From contig CAXHEX010000011.1 in assembly GCA_964016105.1 (NCBI GenBank), positions 130,043-194,042 of the forward strand: DNA of 64,000 bases, in the 5' to 3' direction. A program made the translations under genes and the position numbers. The notes beneath the pieces are model-generated. The model did not search any database. It was not told where the DNA came from and worked only from the letters and a program-made list of their open reading frames with translations. Positions within the stretch are counted from its first letter, which is position 1. Each line of letters opens with the position of its first letter. Below are positions 16,734 through 24,723 of this stretch, in pieces. The DNA comes from Ketobacter sp964016105. Its GTDB lineage: Bacteria > Pseudomonadota > Gammaproteobacteria > Pseudomonadales > Ketobacteraceae.

Positions 16734-17015
16734 ATGACAACCACACAACCCGCATTCCAATTTTTAGCAAGATGCAGCATGGCAATATTTCTTGCCAGCC
16801 TACTCACTGCCATCGCCTTCAAAATTGCTTGGTTGTTACCTATTGGCCATGTGGAGCAATGGCTCACTGCATTCAATGTAAGCGCCGCCGCTGCAATCAG
16901 CGCGGTTCTGTGGTCCTTCACTGCCCACAGGGATCTGCTAAAAAATTGCGCTACCATGACTCTGGGTGCCGGCGTTCCCGCGGCTTTGCTCATTTTTGCA
17001 TTTATTCAACTGTAA
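16734..17015 (+). CDS. Small inner-membrane protein, iron-operon type
   Basis: 93 aa with about three transmembrane segments: FLARCSMAIFLASLLTAIAF, a middle segment around FNVSAAAAISAVLWSFTA, and MTLGAGVPAALLIFAFIQL. It begins one base after the previous stop, so translation is coupled. Its size and layout are reminiscent of the small DUF3649-type membrane proteins found in Fur-regulated iron-uptake operons, but I cannot confirm the family. A TonB-dependent receptor or PepSY partner is not present here. Confidence 0.6.
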   Translation: MTTTQPAFQFLARCSMAIFLASLLTAIAFKIAWLLPIGHVEQWLTAFNVSAAAAISAVLWSFTAHRDLLKNCATMTLGAGVPAALLIFAFIQL

Positions 17016-17033
17016 CCATGGGCTTATCTGAGT

Positions 17034-17699
17034 TTATGCCGCTTGAGCCGTAACGTTTCTCTTAAGGGCACGAATGGAACAGTAGCAATTGACTCCCACG
17101 TTTCTGAAATACTTTTTCTCGGTTATTTCAAAGCCGCGATCCTGCAACAATTTTGCATAGTTGTAGATAGGGTGAAAAGCGTTGCCGGTCATGATGATAA
17201 ATGGCAGTGCGCCAAAGTACCAACTGAGTTTATTGATCAGCTGTGAAATGGGATTGCCCTTAGGGTAGGACCAATCACCAATGACGATAGAGCCCCCCGG
17301 CTTCACAAGTTTTAGCAAGTGATCCAACATCAGTTCCATCTGATCTTCAGGGAAGATATTCAAAAAGAAATTTGCAAATACATAATCGTATTGCTCAAAT
17401 TTATCCACGTTTAAAATACTATCGTGTATTGCGGTACATCCATCTGATATCTTATTTTTCTTACGTAGCTCTTCGAACTGTCGCAACATACCTGCAGAAA
17501 GATCAACCACGGTAACATTGGCACCATTCTTAATGAGCTTGATGGCTTCTTTACCATGACCAACACCGGCGAAAAGAACCTTGTGATCATTGCCAACCAC
17601 ACCAATCATAGCCTCCCTGCATCGGTCAATTTTGCCCACGCTATAAATGGTTGATAAAAAATTGTATACAGGAGCCATAAATTTATACTTATCATTCAT
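17034..17699 (-). CDS. Class I SAM-dependent methyltransferase
   Basis: 221 aa. VLFAGVGHGKEAIKLIKNGA is motif I of the Rossmann fold that binds S-adenosylmethionine, VTVVDLSAGML is motif II with the acidic ribose contact, and YDVFANFFL-like YDYVFANFFLNIFPEDQ plus LVKPGGSIVIGDWSYP are post-I and III. GGAG precedes the ATG well. UbiE/small-molecule methyltransferases are the closest type; the substrate is not predictable. Codon use is more A+T-rich than in its neighbours, which may reflect transfer. It converges on the 16190-17015 operon. Confidence 0.8.
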   Translation of the reverse strand: MNDKYKFMAPVYNFLSTIYSVGKIDRCREAMIGVVGNDHKVLFAGVGHGKEAIKLIKNGANVTVVDLSAGMLRQFEELRKKNKISDGCTAIHDSILNVDKFEQYDYVFANFFLNIFPEDQMELMLDHLLKLVKPGGSIVIGDWSYPKGNPISQLINKLSWYFGALPFIIMTGNAFHPIYNYAKLLQDRGFEITEKKYFRNVGVNCYCSIRALKRNVTAQAA

Positions 17700-18203
17700 T
17701 GTACTCTCCTCTCAAAAACAAAATTAACGGGACATCGTCATTCGACCATATTAGATTATTCGATCCCGTATAAACGCTATTAGCGTCGTGTCCATTTAAA
17801 GTGCAATAAATTGCGTATCGTGCTTTTCCATTTGTGCTCTCAACAACAAAATGGCTATGTGCTATCTGTTAATAACTCGCTTGAGCGCTTTCGAGTTTAA
17901 ACGAAAATGAAAAACAAAAGGAATGTTAAAATTGCGAACAAGCCAGCAAATACTTGTCATCGCCATGGGAACAGTTGTACAAAAACCAAACGGACACAAA
18001 CCAGGAGCAGCTTCAGTAAGGTTTTATTCCCGAAAATTAATCAGACAGCGTTTCAATCTTGATCTAATACAATGCGTAAAAGAATAATTCTGACTGATCC
18101 AACACTCAAAGTATGGTTCTGCAGGTTATGGATCTTATCAGGATTATTTTCCACACAGAGTAAACTTACATGGCAGTTAAAAAGCTCCTGTCGCAATGGA
18201 TGC
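17700..18203. other. Gene-free stretch
   Basis: About 500 A+T-rich bases between the upstream end of the methyltransferase gene and the 3' end of the 18204 gene. I find no supported reading frame, RNA gene, clear terminator or repeat. The methyltransferase promoter must lie at its left end. Confidence 0.6.
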
Positions 18204-19070
18204 TTAAGCGGGATCTTTTTCTGCCAGTGCATTGGCCTGCTTGACCCAACTGTCTCGTTTGATCCGACCTTTGAAAGCGTCCAGCATAGCATCCACATCC
18301 TCGATGTCTTTGTCGCTCCACTCCGCTATTTGCCAAAAATAATACACACCAATATCGTGTAACATCTTCTCCAGAGCAGGACCAATACCACTGATTCGTT
18401 GCAACTCATCCGGCTCGCCATGGGTTGGGCTGGCCAACAGATTAATCGTTGGCTTTGGGGGCGGCTCAATCGAGTCTTGCTTTCCCATCAACAAATCAAG
18501 CTTTTGTTCCAGTTGATTAATCCGCTCAAACAAAGGGGACAGATCCGTGGAGGCTGGTTGAGGAATTTCTTTATTTTCGATGGCTTCCAATACTGGCTTG
18601 AAATCAACCTGTTTGGCTTCCGGCAGCTTCAAGTTTTCAATTGCCTCAAGCACCGGGGTGAGATCTGCAATAAACGGCTCCATGCTAAGCTCAACATTTC
18701 CAGCAGCAGGAATGTGGTCAGTCCGTTCTAGAGCAGATAAAGAAGCCTCTTCAGAGTCGTTTTTGGGTAAGTTGGGTAAGTTGGGTAAGTTGGGTAATAG
18801 ATTTTCTCCCTCCCCACGATCCACTGAAGCGGGAAACTCCTCCACTCGTTGCGCAATGGCAACCAATTGTGCAGGCACATCCTCCAGGGATTGAAAACTT
18901 TGCTTGAGACGGCTGATTTCACTCTCTAATGCCAAATTATCTGACTGAGCCTGAGTAAAATCCTGGGTGACATCCTGATAGCGGCGTCGCACCCACCAAT
19001 ACATTAAGAGGGCACCGCCCAAGGCAGACAAAAGCAACAGAAAAAGGATTTTAACAATAAGATAAGCCAT
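18204..19070 (-). CDS. Membrane-anchored helix-hairpin-helix protein
   Basis: 288 aa. An N-terminal transmembrane helix (about 4-26) followed by WVRRRYQ places the bulk in the cytoplasm. A coiled coil (about 30-75), a low-complexity linker with NLPNLPNLP and two internal repeats of the type LEAIEN-(L/E) follow. The C-terminal 65 residues form a helix-hairpin-helix region (ELQRISGIGPALEKMLHDIGVYYFWQIAEW), the 'flap endonuclease-like/H3TH' fold often seen fused to membrane proteins. It is coupled by a TAATG overlap to the OmpA-like gene upstream. Function is unknown; an envelope or division-related scaffold is a guess. Confidence 0.72.
   Translation of the reverse strand: MAYLIVKILFLLLLSALGGALLMYWWVRRRYQDVTQDFTQAQSDNLALESEISRLKQSFQSLEDVPAQLVAIAQRVEEFPASVDRGEGENLLPNLPNLPNLPKNDSEEASLSALERTDHIPAAGNVELSMEPFIADLTPVLEAIENLKLPEAKQVDFKPVLEAIENKEIPQPASTDLSPLFERINQLEQKLDLLMGKQDSIEPPPKPTINLLASPTHGEPDELQRISGIGPALEKMLHDIGVYYFWQIAEWSDKDIEDVDAMLDAFKGRIKRDSWVKQANALAEKDPA
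18763..18798. repeat. Four copies of a 9-bp in-frame repeat
   Basis: TTGGGTAAG is repeated at 18763, 18772 and 18781, with TTGGGTAAT at 18790. On the minus strand it encodes LPN units in the linker of the 18204 gene. Unit changes would alter linker length without a frameshift. Confidence 0.9.
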
Positions 19071-20266
19071 TAGTTTGCTCCGTTAACAAGATGGATTTCG
19101 ATTCGTCGATTAGCGGCTCTGCTTTCTAGGCTGGAGCCTTCTGCTATGGGGCGGGATGGCCCATAGCCTTTGGCTTCTATTCGGCGCTCGTCAATGCCCC
19201 TGGCCACCAGGGCGGTGACAACCGAACTGGCGCGCTCTTCACTTAAGGCCATGTTAAATGCCAACTCACCACTGCTATCGGTATGACCCTCAACCACAAT
19301 ATCCCTTGGGCAAATACTCAGGAGCTGCGCCAACTCATCCAACAGCGGCTGGCTGCTGGCTTTGAGCTCTGCACTGCTAAAGGCAAAATGAATCTTTTGC
19401 TCCGATAACTTTTCACCCAGCAACTGATTACAATCATCTGTGGTGTCAATATGAACAGCCCCCAATGCCCCCCACTGAAGCGGTTTATTGGCCAGGCTTT
19501 CAAATCCGGATGAATCTTGCAAACGGGTTTGACAATCGATACTGAAACTACCGCCTTCAGAGGCGACCGTTCCCGATTGACACAGGGAAATCGACTCCAG
19601 CACCCGCTGTTCCAGCTCCTGGGAACCTTGCATTAACTCCCCCGTGGCCACGTCCATTTCATCCACAACCCTATCCACGTGGGCCAGTTCCGAGTGGGTG
19701 GAAATAAAATTTCTAATTTCTTCCAGTCTTGCCTCGCTGGCCACCAAGCCACTGAGGGTTAGGGTTCCCCCATCCAGGTTTGCCAGCAGATGCCCCCATT
19801 GGGAGGGCAAGGTTGTCACCACAGAGGTTGCAACCATAGGCTCATGTACATCTATAACGGGTTCCGCTATAGACGCGGGTTCGTCGGGAAGTTCCTCAAC
19901 CACTTCGGCTGCAGCAAAAATGCCTTTAACGGCAATGGGCGCATTGAGCTGCCCCAGCCAGGTGTCCCCCATGGCCTGTTTGGCCAGCGCCAATGCTTTT
20001 TCTCCTTCTTCTTGGGTGGCGGTTCCAGAAAGCGTCACATGCTGACCGCTGGCCGTAACTGAAACCCAACCGTAACCTTCCTGCTGCAATAGCTCGGAGA
20101 CGGATTGCACTACGTTGTTTTCAATATCAACTTTGGCAAAACGAAAAACGCCAAACAACAACGAACCCAACACCAGTAACAGACCGAGAAAACCAATGGG
20201 AAAAAAAGGAATTTGGGGTTTATCAGAAAATAAATAAAGACGATGAGTGGAATCGGTGGTTTGCAT
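19070..20266 (-). CDS. OmpA-family protein with BON-like domains
   Basis: 398 aa. A transmembrane segment (about 20-42, FFPIGFLGLLLVLGSLLFGVF) anchors the protein. Two BON/OsmY-like modules follow (about 45-110 with VSVTASGQHVTLSGTA, and about 145-210 with ANLDGGTLTLSGLVASEARLEEI). The C-terminal OmpA/MotB peptidoglycan-binding domain has FAFSSAELKASSQPLLDELAQLL, VEGHTDSSG and RAANRRIEIHL. Such proteins link the membrane to the cell wall. The start codon follows a divergent gap to acnB. The 18204 helix-hairpin-helix gene overlaps its stop, so the pair very likely acts together. Confidence 0.82.
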   Translation of the reverse strand: MQTTDSTHRLYLFSDKPQIPFFPIGFLGLLLVLGSLLFGVFRFAKVDIENNVVQSVSELLQQEGYGWVSVTASGQHVTLSGTATQEEGEKALALAKQAMGDTWLGQLNAPIAVKGIFAAAEVVEELPDEPASIAEPVIDVHEPMVATSVVTTLPSQWGHLLANLDGGTLTLSGLVASEARLEEIRNFISTHSELAHVDRVVDEMDVATGELMQGSQELEQRVLESISLCQSGTVASEGGSFSIDCQTRLQDSSGFESLANKPLQWGALGAVHIDTTDDCNQLLGEKLSEQKIHFAFSSAELKASSQPLLDELAQLLSICPRDIVVEGHTDSSGELAFNMALSEERASSVVTALVARGIDERRIEAKGYGPSRPIAEGSSLESRAANRRIEIHLVNGAN

Positions 20267-20435
20267 GTCAGTCCCCCAACTGAGCTAATGAAATCGAATC
20301 GTTCATAAAATCATGGGAATACAACAGCCCTACCCATGGTTTTATCGAGTTTGCTCACTGGAGTACGTTGTTAATTTGTAAACCGTCACCCCTATTTACT
20401 ACTTTTCACATATGCGCAAAAATAGCGGCGCAACA

Positions 20436-20449
20436 TTGATCAATTTCAA
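20436..20449. promoter_or_regulatory. Possible Anr/FNR site in the acnB upstream gap
   Basis: TTGATCAATTTCAA matches the FNR/Anr consensus TTGATnnnnATCAA with one mismatch. It lies 205 bases before acnB and 170 bases before the divergent OmpA-like gene, so it is not at a typical activator position for either. The rest of the 20267-20653 gap shows only a TAAAAT element near 20604 that could be an acnB -10. Confidence 0.25.
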
Positions 20450-20653
20450 ACCAATTAGCGTAAAAAGGAAGCAGTTCACTCCTAAGGCTTGGAATCTGAG
20501 ACAAGAAACATGCTTAACAAACACCATTTGGCTGCTTGCCAAGCCGATTCATCCAATAATTACTACTTTAGTCTAGAGATTACTAGCAGAGACAAAATAA
20601 GGTAAAATACCCGCCTTCATTTTTAGGCGTGTCATTTGCACTGAGAGGTAGCC

Positions 20654-23449
20654 ATGAGTTTGTATTCTGAATACTTGGATGAAATCGAAACCCGGAAGAA
20701 AGAATTAGGGTTACATCCTAAGCCCATAGATAGTGCCGAGTTGTTGTCTGAGATCATTGCTCAGATTAAAGACACCGGAAATGAGCACCGAGAAGATTCA
20801 CTTAAGTTCTTCATTTATAACACGCTACCTGGCACCACCAGCGCAGCCGGTGAAAAAGCCAAATTCCTTAAAGAAATCATCTTAGGCGAATCCGTAGTGG
20901 AAGAAATTTCCACTGAATTCGCCTTTGAACTGCTGTCTCATATGAAGGGCGGCCCCTCAGTTGAAGTCTTGCTGGATTTGGCCCTGAGCGATAACGCTTC
21001 CGTAGCCAAGCCCGCCGCTGAGGTGTTGAAAACCCAGGTATTTTTATACGAAGCCGACACCGACCGCCTGGCAGCAGCCTATAAAGAAGGCAACGAAATT
21101 GCGAAAGACATTCTAGAAAGCTATGTGAGAGCGGACTTTTTCACCAAGCTTCCCGATATCGATGAAAAAATCGATGTGGTTACTTACATCGCCGCTGAAG
21201 GTGATATTTCCACGGACTTACTGTCCCCTGGCAACCAGGCTCACTCCCGCTCAGACAGAGAACTGCACGGTCAGTGTATGATTACCCCGGAAGCTCAGGC
21301 AGAAATTCAAGCGCTTCAGAAACAGCACCCCGACAAAAAAGTCATGCTGATTGCTGAAAAAGGCACTATGGGTGTGGGCTCTTCCCGTATGTCCGGTGTG
21401 AACAACGTGGCACTGTGGGCCGGTAAGCAGGCCAGCCCCTACGTTCCCTTTGTGAACATTGCTCCGGTTGTGGCGGGTACCAACGGTATTTCTCCCATCT
21501 TCCTGACCACCGTGGGTGTAACTGGCGGTATTGGTATCGATTTGAAAAACTGGGTGAAAAAGCTGGATGCCGATGGCAAGCCCGTATTGGACGCCAATGG
21601 CGACGCCGTATTGGAGCAGGCCTATTCCGTAGACACAGGCACCGTACTCACCATCGACACCAAACAAAAGAAACTCTACAACGGTGACAAAGAGCTGGTG
21701 GATGTTTCTTCTGCTTTCACTCCGCAAAAAGTGGAATTCATGAAAGCCGGTGGCTCCTACGCCATCGTATTCGGCAAGAAGCTACAGAATTTTGCCGCTG
21801 AAACTTTAGGTGTGGAAGCCCCTGCGGTATTTGCGCCATCCAAAGAAATTTCAAACCCTGGTCAAGGCCTTACTGCGGTTGAAAAGATCTTCAACAAAAA
21901 CGCCGTGGGCGTAGCTTCCAAGGATGCCCTACACGCCGGTTCCGACGTACGTGTGAAAGTGAACATTGTGGGTTCCCAGGACACAACCGGCTTGATGACG
22001 TCTCAAGAACTGGAGTCCATGGCTGCAACTGTCATTTCGCCCATGGTGGACGGTGCCTATCAGTCTGGCTGTCACACCGCCTCTGTTTGGGATAAAAAAG
22101 CTCAGACCAACATCCCCAAGCTGATGAGCTTTATGAACAAGTTCGGCCTCATCACCGCCCGTGATCCCAAGGGTGTTTACCACGCCATGACCGACGTAAT
22201 CCACAAAGTACTGAATGACATTACTGTGGACGACTGGGCCATCATCATCGGTGGTGACTCCCATACCCGTATGTCCAAAGGTGTGGCCTTCGGTGCAGAC
22301 TCCGGCACGGTAGCCTTGGCGCTGGCCACTGGTGAAGCCACCATGCCCATTCCGGAATCCGTAAAAGTGACCTTCAAAGGCCACATGAAGAGCTACATGG
22401 ACTTCCGCGATGTGGTACACGCCACCCAGGCGCAAATGCTGAAGCAATTTGGCGAGAACGTGTTCCAGGGACGTGTTATTGAAGTGCACATCGGCACCCT
22501 GCTGGCAGACCAGGCCTTTACCTTCACGGACTGGACCGCAGAAATGAAGGCCAAAGCCTCCATCTGTATCTCCAATGACGAAACCCTGATTGAGTCTTTG
22601 GAAATCGCCAAGAGCCGTATCCAAATCATGATCGACAAAGGTATGGAAAACACTGCAGGCACACTGCACCACCTGATCGATCTGGCTAACAAGCGCATCA
22701 ATGAAATCAAGAGCGGCGAGAAGCCCGCCCTGGCTCCGGACAACAACGCCAAGTACTACGCAGAACTGGTGGTGGATCTGGACCAGATTGATGAGCCCAT
22801 GATTGCCGACCCCGATGTGAACAACGACGATGTATCCAAGCGTTACACCCACGACACCATTCGCCCTGTGTCTTACTACAAAGGCACCAAGAAGGTAGAC
22901 CTGGGCTTTGTGGGTTCTTGCATGGTGCATAAGAAAGACATGCAGATCATCGCCCAGATGCTTAAGAATCTGGAAAAGCAAAACGGCAATGTGGAGTTTA
23001 AGGCACCCTTGGTGGTTGCACCCCCAACTTACAACATCGTTGATGAGTTGAAGGCGGAAGGCGACTGGGAAGTTTTAAAGAAATACGCCGGGTTTGAGTT
23101 TAACGATGACAACCCCAAACAAGCAGCCCGCACCCAGTACGACAACATTCTGTACCTGGAGCGCCCCGGCTGTAACCTGTGTATGGGTAACCAGGAAAAA
23201 GCCGAGAAAGGCGACACCGTAATGGCTACCTCTACCCGTCTGTTCCAAGGCCGTGTGGTTGAAGACAGTGACGAGAAGAAAGGTGAATCACTACTGTCAT
23301 CAACGCCAGTGGTTGTGCTTTCTACCATTCTTGGCCGTACACCGACCATTGAGGAATACAAAGCCGCTGTGGAAGGAATCGACCTCACTGACTTTGAGCC
23401 ACCGAAAGAAGAGCTCACTACCCAGCCGGTGAAATTCGTTAACGCCTAA
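20654..23449 (+). CDS. acnB: Aconitate hydratase B / 2-methylisocitrate dehydratase
   Basis: 931 aa. AcnB isomerises citrate and isocitrate in the TCA cycle and can hydrate methylaconitate. The N-terminal HEAT-like domain (to about 160) and swivel domain precede the catalytic domains, the AcnB order. Fe-S cluster cysteines are visible in SGCHTASVWD and in the late CNLCMGNQ. GGDSHTRMSKGVAFGADSGTVA is the central signature. The protein is longer than E. coli AcnB (865 aa) and belongs to the long AcnB form with an extra strand-rich stretch (about 300-400). GAGAGGTAG gives a good ribosome binding site. A strong terminator follows; the gene appears monocistronic. Confidence 0.97.
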   Translation: MSLYSEYLDEIETRKKELGLHPKPIDSAELLSEIIAQIKDTGNEHREDSLKFFIYNTLPGTTSAAGEKAKFLKEIILGESVVEEISTEFAFELLSHMKGGPSVEVLLDLALSDNASVAKPAAEVLKTQVFLYEADTDRLAAAYKEGNEIAKDILESYVRADFFTKLPDIDEKIDVVTYIAAEGDISTDLLSPGNQAHSRSDRELHGQCMITPEAQAEIQALQKQHPDKKVMLIAEKGTMGVGSSRMSGVNNVALWAGKQASPYVPFVNIAPVVAGTNGISPIFLTTVGVTGGIGIDLKNWVKKLDADGKPVLDANGDAVLEQAYSVDTGTVLTIDTKQKKLYNGDKELVDVSSAFTPQKVEFMKAGGSYAIVFGKKLQNFAAETLGVEAPAVFAPSKEISNPGQGLTAVEKIFNKNAVGVASKDALHAGSDVRVKVNIVGSQDTTGLMTSQELESMAATVISPMVDGAYQSGCHTASVWDKKAQTNIPKLMSFMNKFGLITARDPKGVYHAMTDVIHKVLNDITVDDWAIIIGGDSHTRMSKGVAFGADSGTVALALATGEATMPIPESVKVTFKGHMKSYMDFRDVVHATQAQMLKQFGENVFQGRVIEVHIGTLLADQAFTFTDWTAEMKAKASICISNDETLIESLEIAKSRIQIMIDKGMENTAGTLHHLIDLANKRINEIKSGEKPALAPDNNAKYYAELVVDLDQIDEPMIADPDVNNDDVSKRYTHDTIRPVSYYKGTKKVDLGFVGSCMVHKKDMQIIAQMLKNLEKQNGNVEFKAPLVVAPPTYNIVDELKAEGDWEVLKKYAGFEFNDDNPKQAARTQYDNILYLERPGCNLCMGNQEKAEKGDTVMATSTRLFQGRVVEDSDEKKGESLLSSTPVVVLSTILGRTPTIEEYKAAVEGIDLTDFEPPKEELTTQPVKFVNA

Positions 23450-23470
23450 TAGCGAATTATCCAGCTGAAT

Positions 23471-23506
23471 AAAAAAGCCCGGTTTTTTAAACTGGGCTTT
23501 TTTGTG
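23471..23506 (+). terminator. Intrinsic terminator after acnB
   Basis: AAAAAAGCCCGG pairs with CTGGGCTTTTTT around a TTTTTTAAA loop, and T residues lie in the 3' arm. It probably also works for the convergent yaiI-type gene. Confidence 0.85.
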
Positions 23507-23540
23507 GGCTGTTAGTTCGGCTTACAAAAACCATAGTCTT

Positions 23541-23993
23541 CTACCCCTTCTTCCGCTGGGTAAGAATCCGATCCAGATGGTTAGCAAATTCCTGGCGGTC
23601 CGCCTGACTTAGGGCCGGTGGCCCTCCGGTATCCACACCACTGGAACGTAGCGTGTCCATAAAATCCCGCATGGTTAGCCGCGCTTTAATATTGGATTCC
23701 GTATAAAGCTCACCCCGCGGACTTAAGGCCAAGGCACCTTTGGCAATAACATCGGACGCCAAAGGAATATCACTGGTAATCACCAAATCACCCTCTTCCG
23801 TGCGCCGGGCGATTTCGTTGTCTGCCACATCAAAGCCGGAACTCACCTGCAAAAAAGTAACGTACTGAGATTTGGGCACTCTAATGGTCTGGTTGGCCAC
23901 CAACACCACCTGGGTTTTGGTACGATCAGCTGCGCGAAAAAGTATGTCTTTTATTACCACGGGACAGGCGTCCCCATCGATCCAAATCTTCAT
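23541..23993 (-). CDS. UPF0178 (YaiI/YqxD) family PIN-like protein
   Basis: 150 aa, full family length. MKIWIDGDACPVVIKDILFRAA is the family hallmark, with IDGDACP acidic residues of a PIN-like nuclease fold; GFDVADNEIARRTEEGDLVITSDIPLA and the C-terminal RDFMDTLRSSGVDTGGPPAL complete the signature. No activity has been firmly shown for the family. It converges on acnB. Confidence 0.92.
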   Translation of the reverse strand: MKIWIDGDACPVVIKDILFRAADRTKTQVVLVANQTIRVPKSQYVTFLQVSSGFDVADNEIARRTEEGDLVITSDIPLASDVIAKGALALSPRGELYTESNIKARLTMRDFMDTLRSSGVDTGGPPALSQADRQEFANHLDRILTQRKKG

Positions 23994-24064
23994 AACTTTT
24001 TGAATATAACCATAAACGCTAAAACAGATTGTGATTAAACCAAATTATGCTGCCCGCAGAAACA

Positions 24065-24105
24065 TTGATCTAGTTCAATATGGCGAACACCAGGAGGCAT
24101 ACACT
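24065..24105 (+). promoter_or_regulatory. Anr/FNR-dependent promoter of the ccoM-like gene
   Basis: TTGATCTAGTTCAA (24065-24078) matches TTGATnnnnATCAA except one base. TACACT (24100-24105) is a -10 element that places the FNR centre at about -41.5 of a start near 24113, the class II activation geometry. This predicts induction under low oxygen. Confidence 0.6.
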
Positions 24106-24142
24106 TATTGATATTGAATCACCTGCTTAAGAGGTACTCATT

Positions 24143-24271
24143 ATGTATATGGATGATGCTGTTATTGCTGGCTTACTCACTGTAGGCGCTTCCATAGTTT
24201 TTGTATTAGGTATCGCCGTTTTTGTATGGCAAGACATCCGCAAACAAAAAGATAAGCAAGCGCACAAATAA
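24143..24271 (+). CDS. ccoM: CcoM-like small subunit of cbb3 cytochrome c oxidase
   Basis: 42 aa: begins MYMDDAVIAGLLTVGASIVF, with a single transmembrane helix (about 7-29) and a short basic tail ending KQKDKQAHK. The pattern MxxDxxVIAGxxTVG...F(V/I)W(Q/K)D closely resembles CcoM, the 37-residue single-helix subunit found with cbb3 oxidase in Pseudomonas stutzeri. GAGG lies eight bases before the ATG. The Anr-type promoter supports a role in microaerobic respiration. The ccoNOQP genes are not in the window. The assignment is from memory of the CcoM sequence and should be aligned. Confidence 0.75.
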   Translation: MYMDDAVIAGLLTVGASIVFVLGIAVFVWQDIRKQKDKQAHK

Positions 24272-24273
24272 AA

Positions 24274-24711
24274 CTATCCTGCTTGGTTCACTTTAATATC
24301 GGGAGCGCCGATTAGAAGTTGTTGACGAATATCGTCGGGTATGGGAAGTTTTTTAAATTCTTCCGCATCCACAAGTACATAAACTACTTCAGCAACGGCA
24401 ATCTTCTGGCCATGATCCTGATGACTGATATCCACTTTGAGGGTGTAAGAAGTGGTTCCTATATGGGTGGTTTCCACCTGCAGGTTGAGCACATCATCAA
24501 AGCGCGCTGAAGATTGCCATTGAATATCCAATTTAACCACTTGGCTTTCCAAGCTGCGATCCACCAGGGATTGATAGCCGCCCAATGCGTAGCGATAAAA
24601 TTCAGTTACGGCGATATCCACATAGTCAGCATAGCGCGGGTTAAAAACCACTTGTTGCGAATCGCATTCGCCGTAACGGACTCGAAGCAAAAGCGTAAAA
24701 GGTGTTGTCAT
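24274..24711 (-). CDS. Acyl-CoA thioesterase, hotdog fold (4-hydroxybenzoyl-CoA type)
   Basis: 145 aa, typical single hotdog domain. LLRVRYGECDSQQVVFNPRYADYVDIAVTEFYR contains the family motif in which the catalytic Asp normally follows RxxDxDxxGHVxN; here the reading is RYGECDSQQVVFNPRY with D17 at that place. LVDRSLESQVVKLDIQWQSSARFDDVL and AVAEVVYVLVDAEEFKKLPIP are the later strands. It should cleave small or aromatic acyl-CoAs. It converges with the ccoM-like gene two bases away. Confidence 0.85.
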   Translation of the reverse strand: MTTPFTLLLRVRYGECDSQQVVFNPRYADYVDIAVTEFYRYALGGYQSLVDRSLESQVVKLDIQWQSSARFDDVLNLQVETTHIGTTSYTLKVDISHQDHGQKIAVAEVVYVLVDAEEFKKLPIPDDIRQQLLIGAPDIKVNQAG

Positions 24712-24723
24712 TAGAAAACCCTA

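Noticed and set aside
21929..22981. 350-aa open frame on the minus strand inside acnB
   Set aside because: It is antisense to a fully supported acnB reading frame, with low-complexity His/Gly/Val content typical of an opposite-strand shadow.
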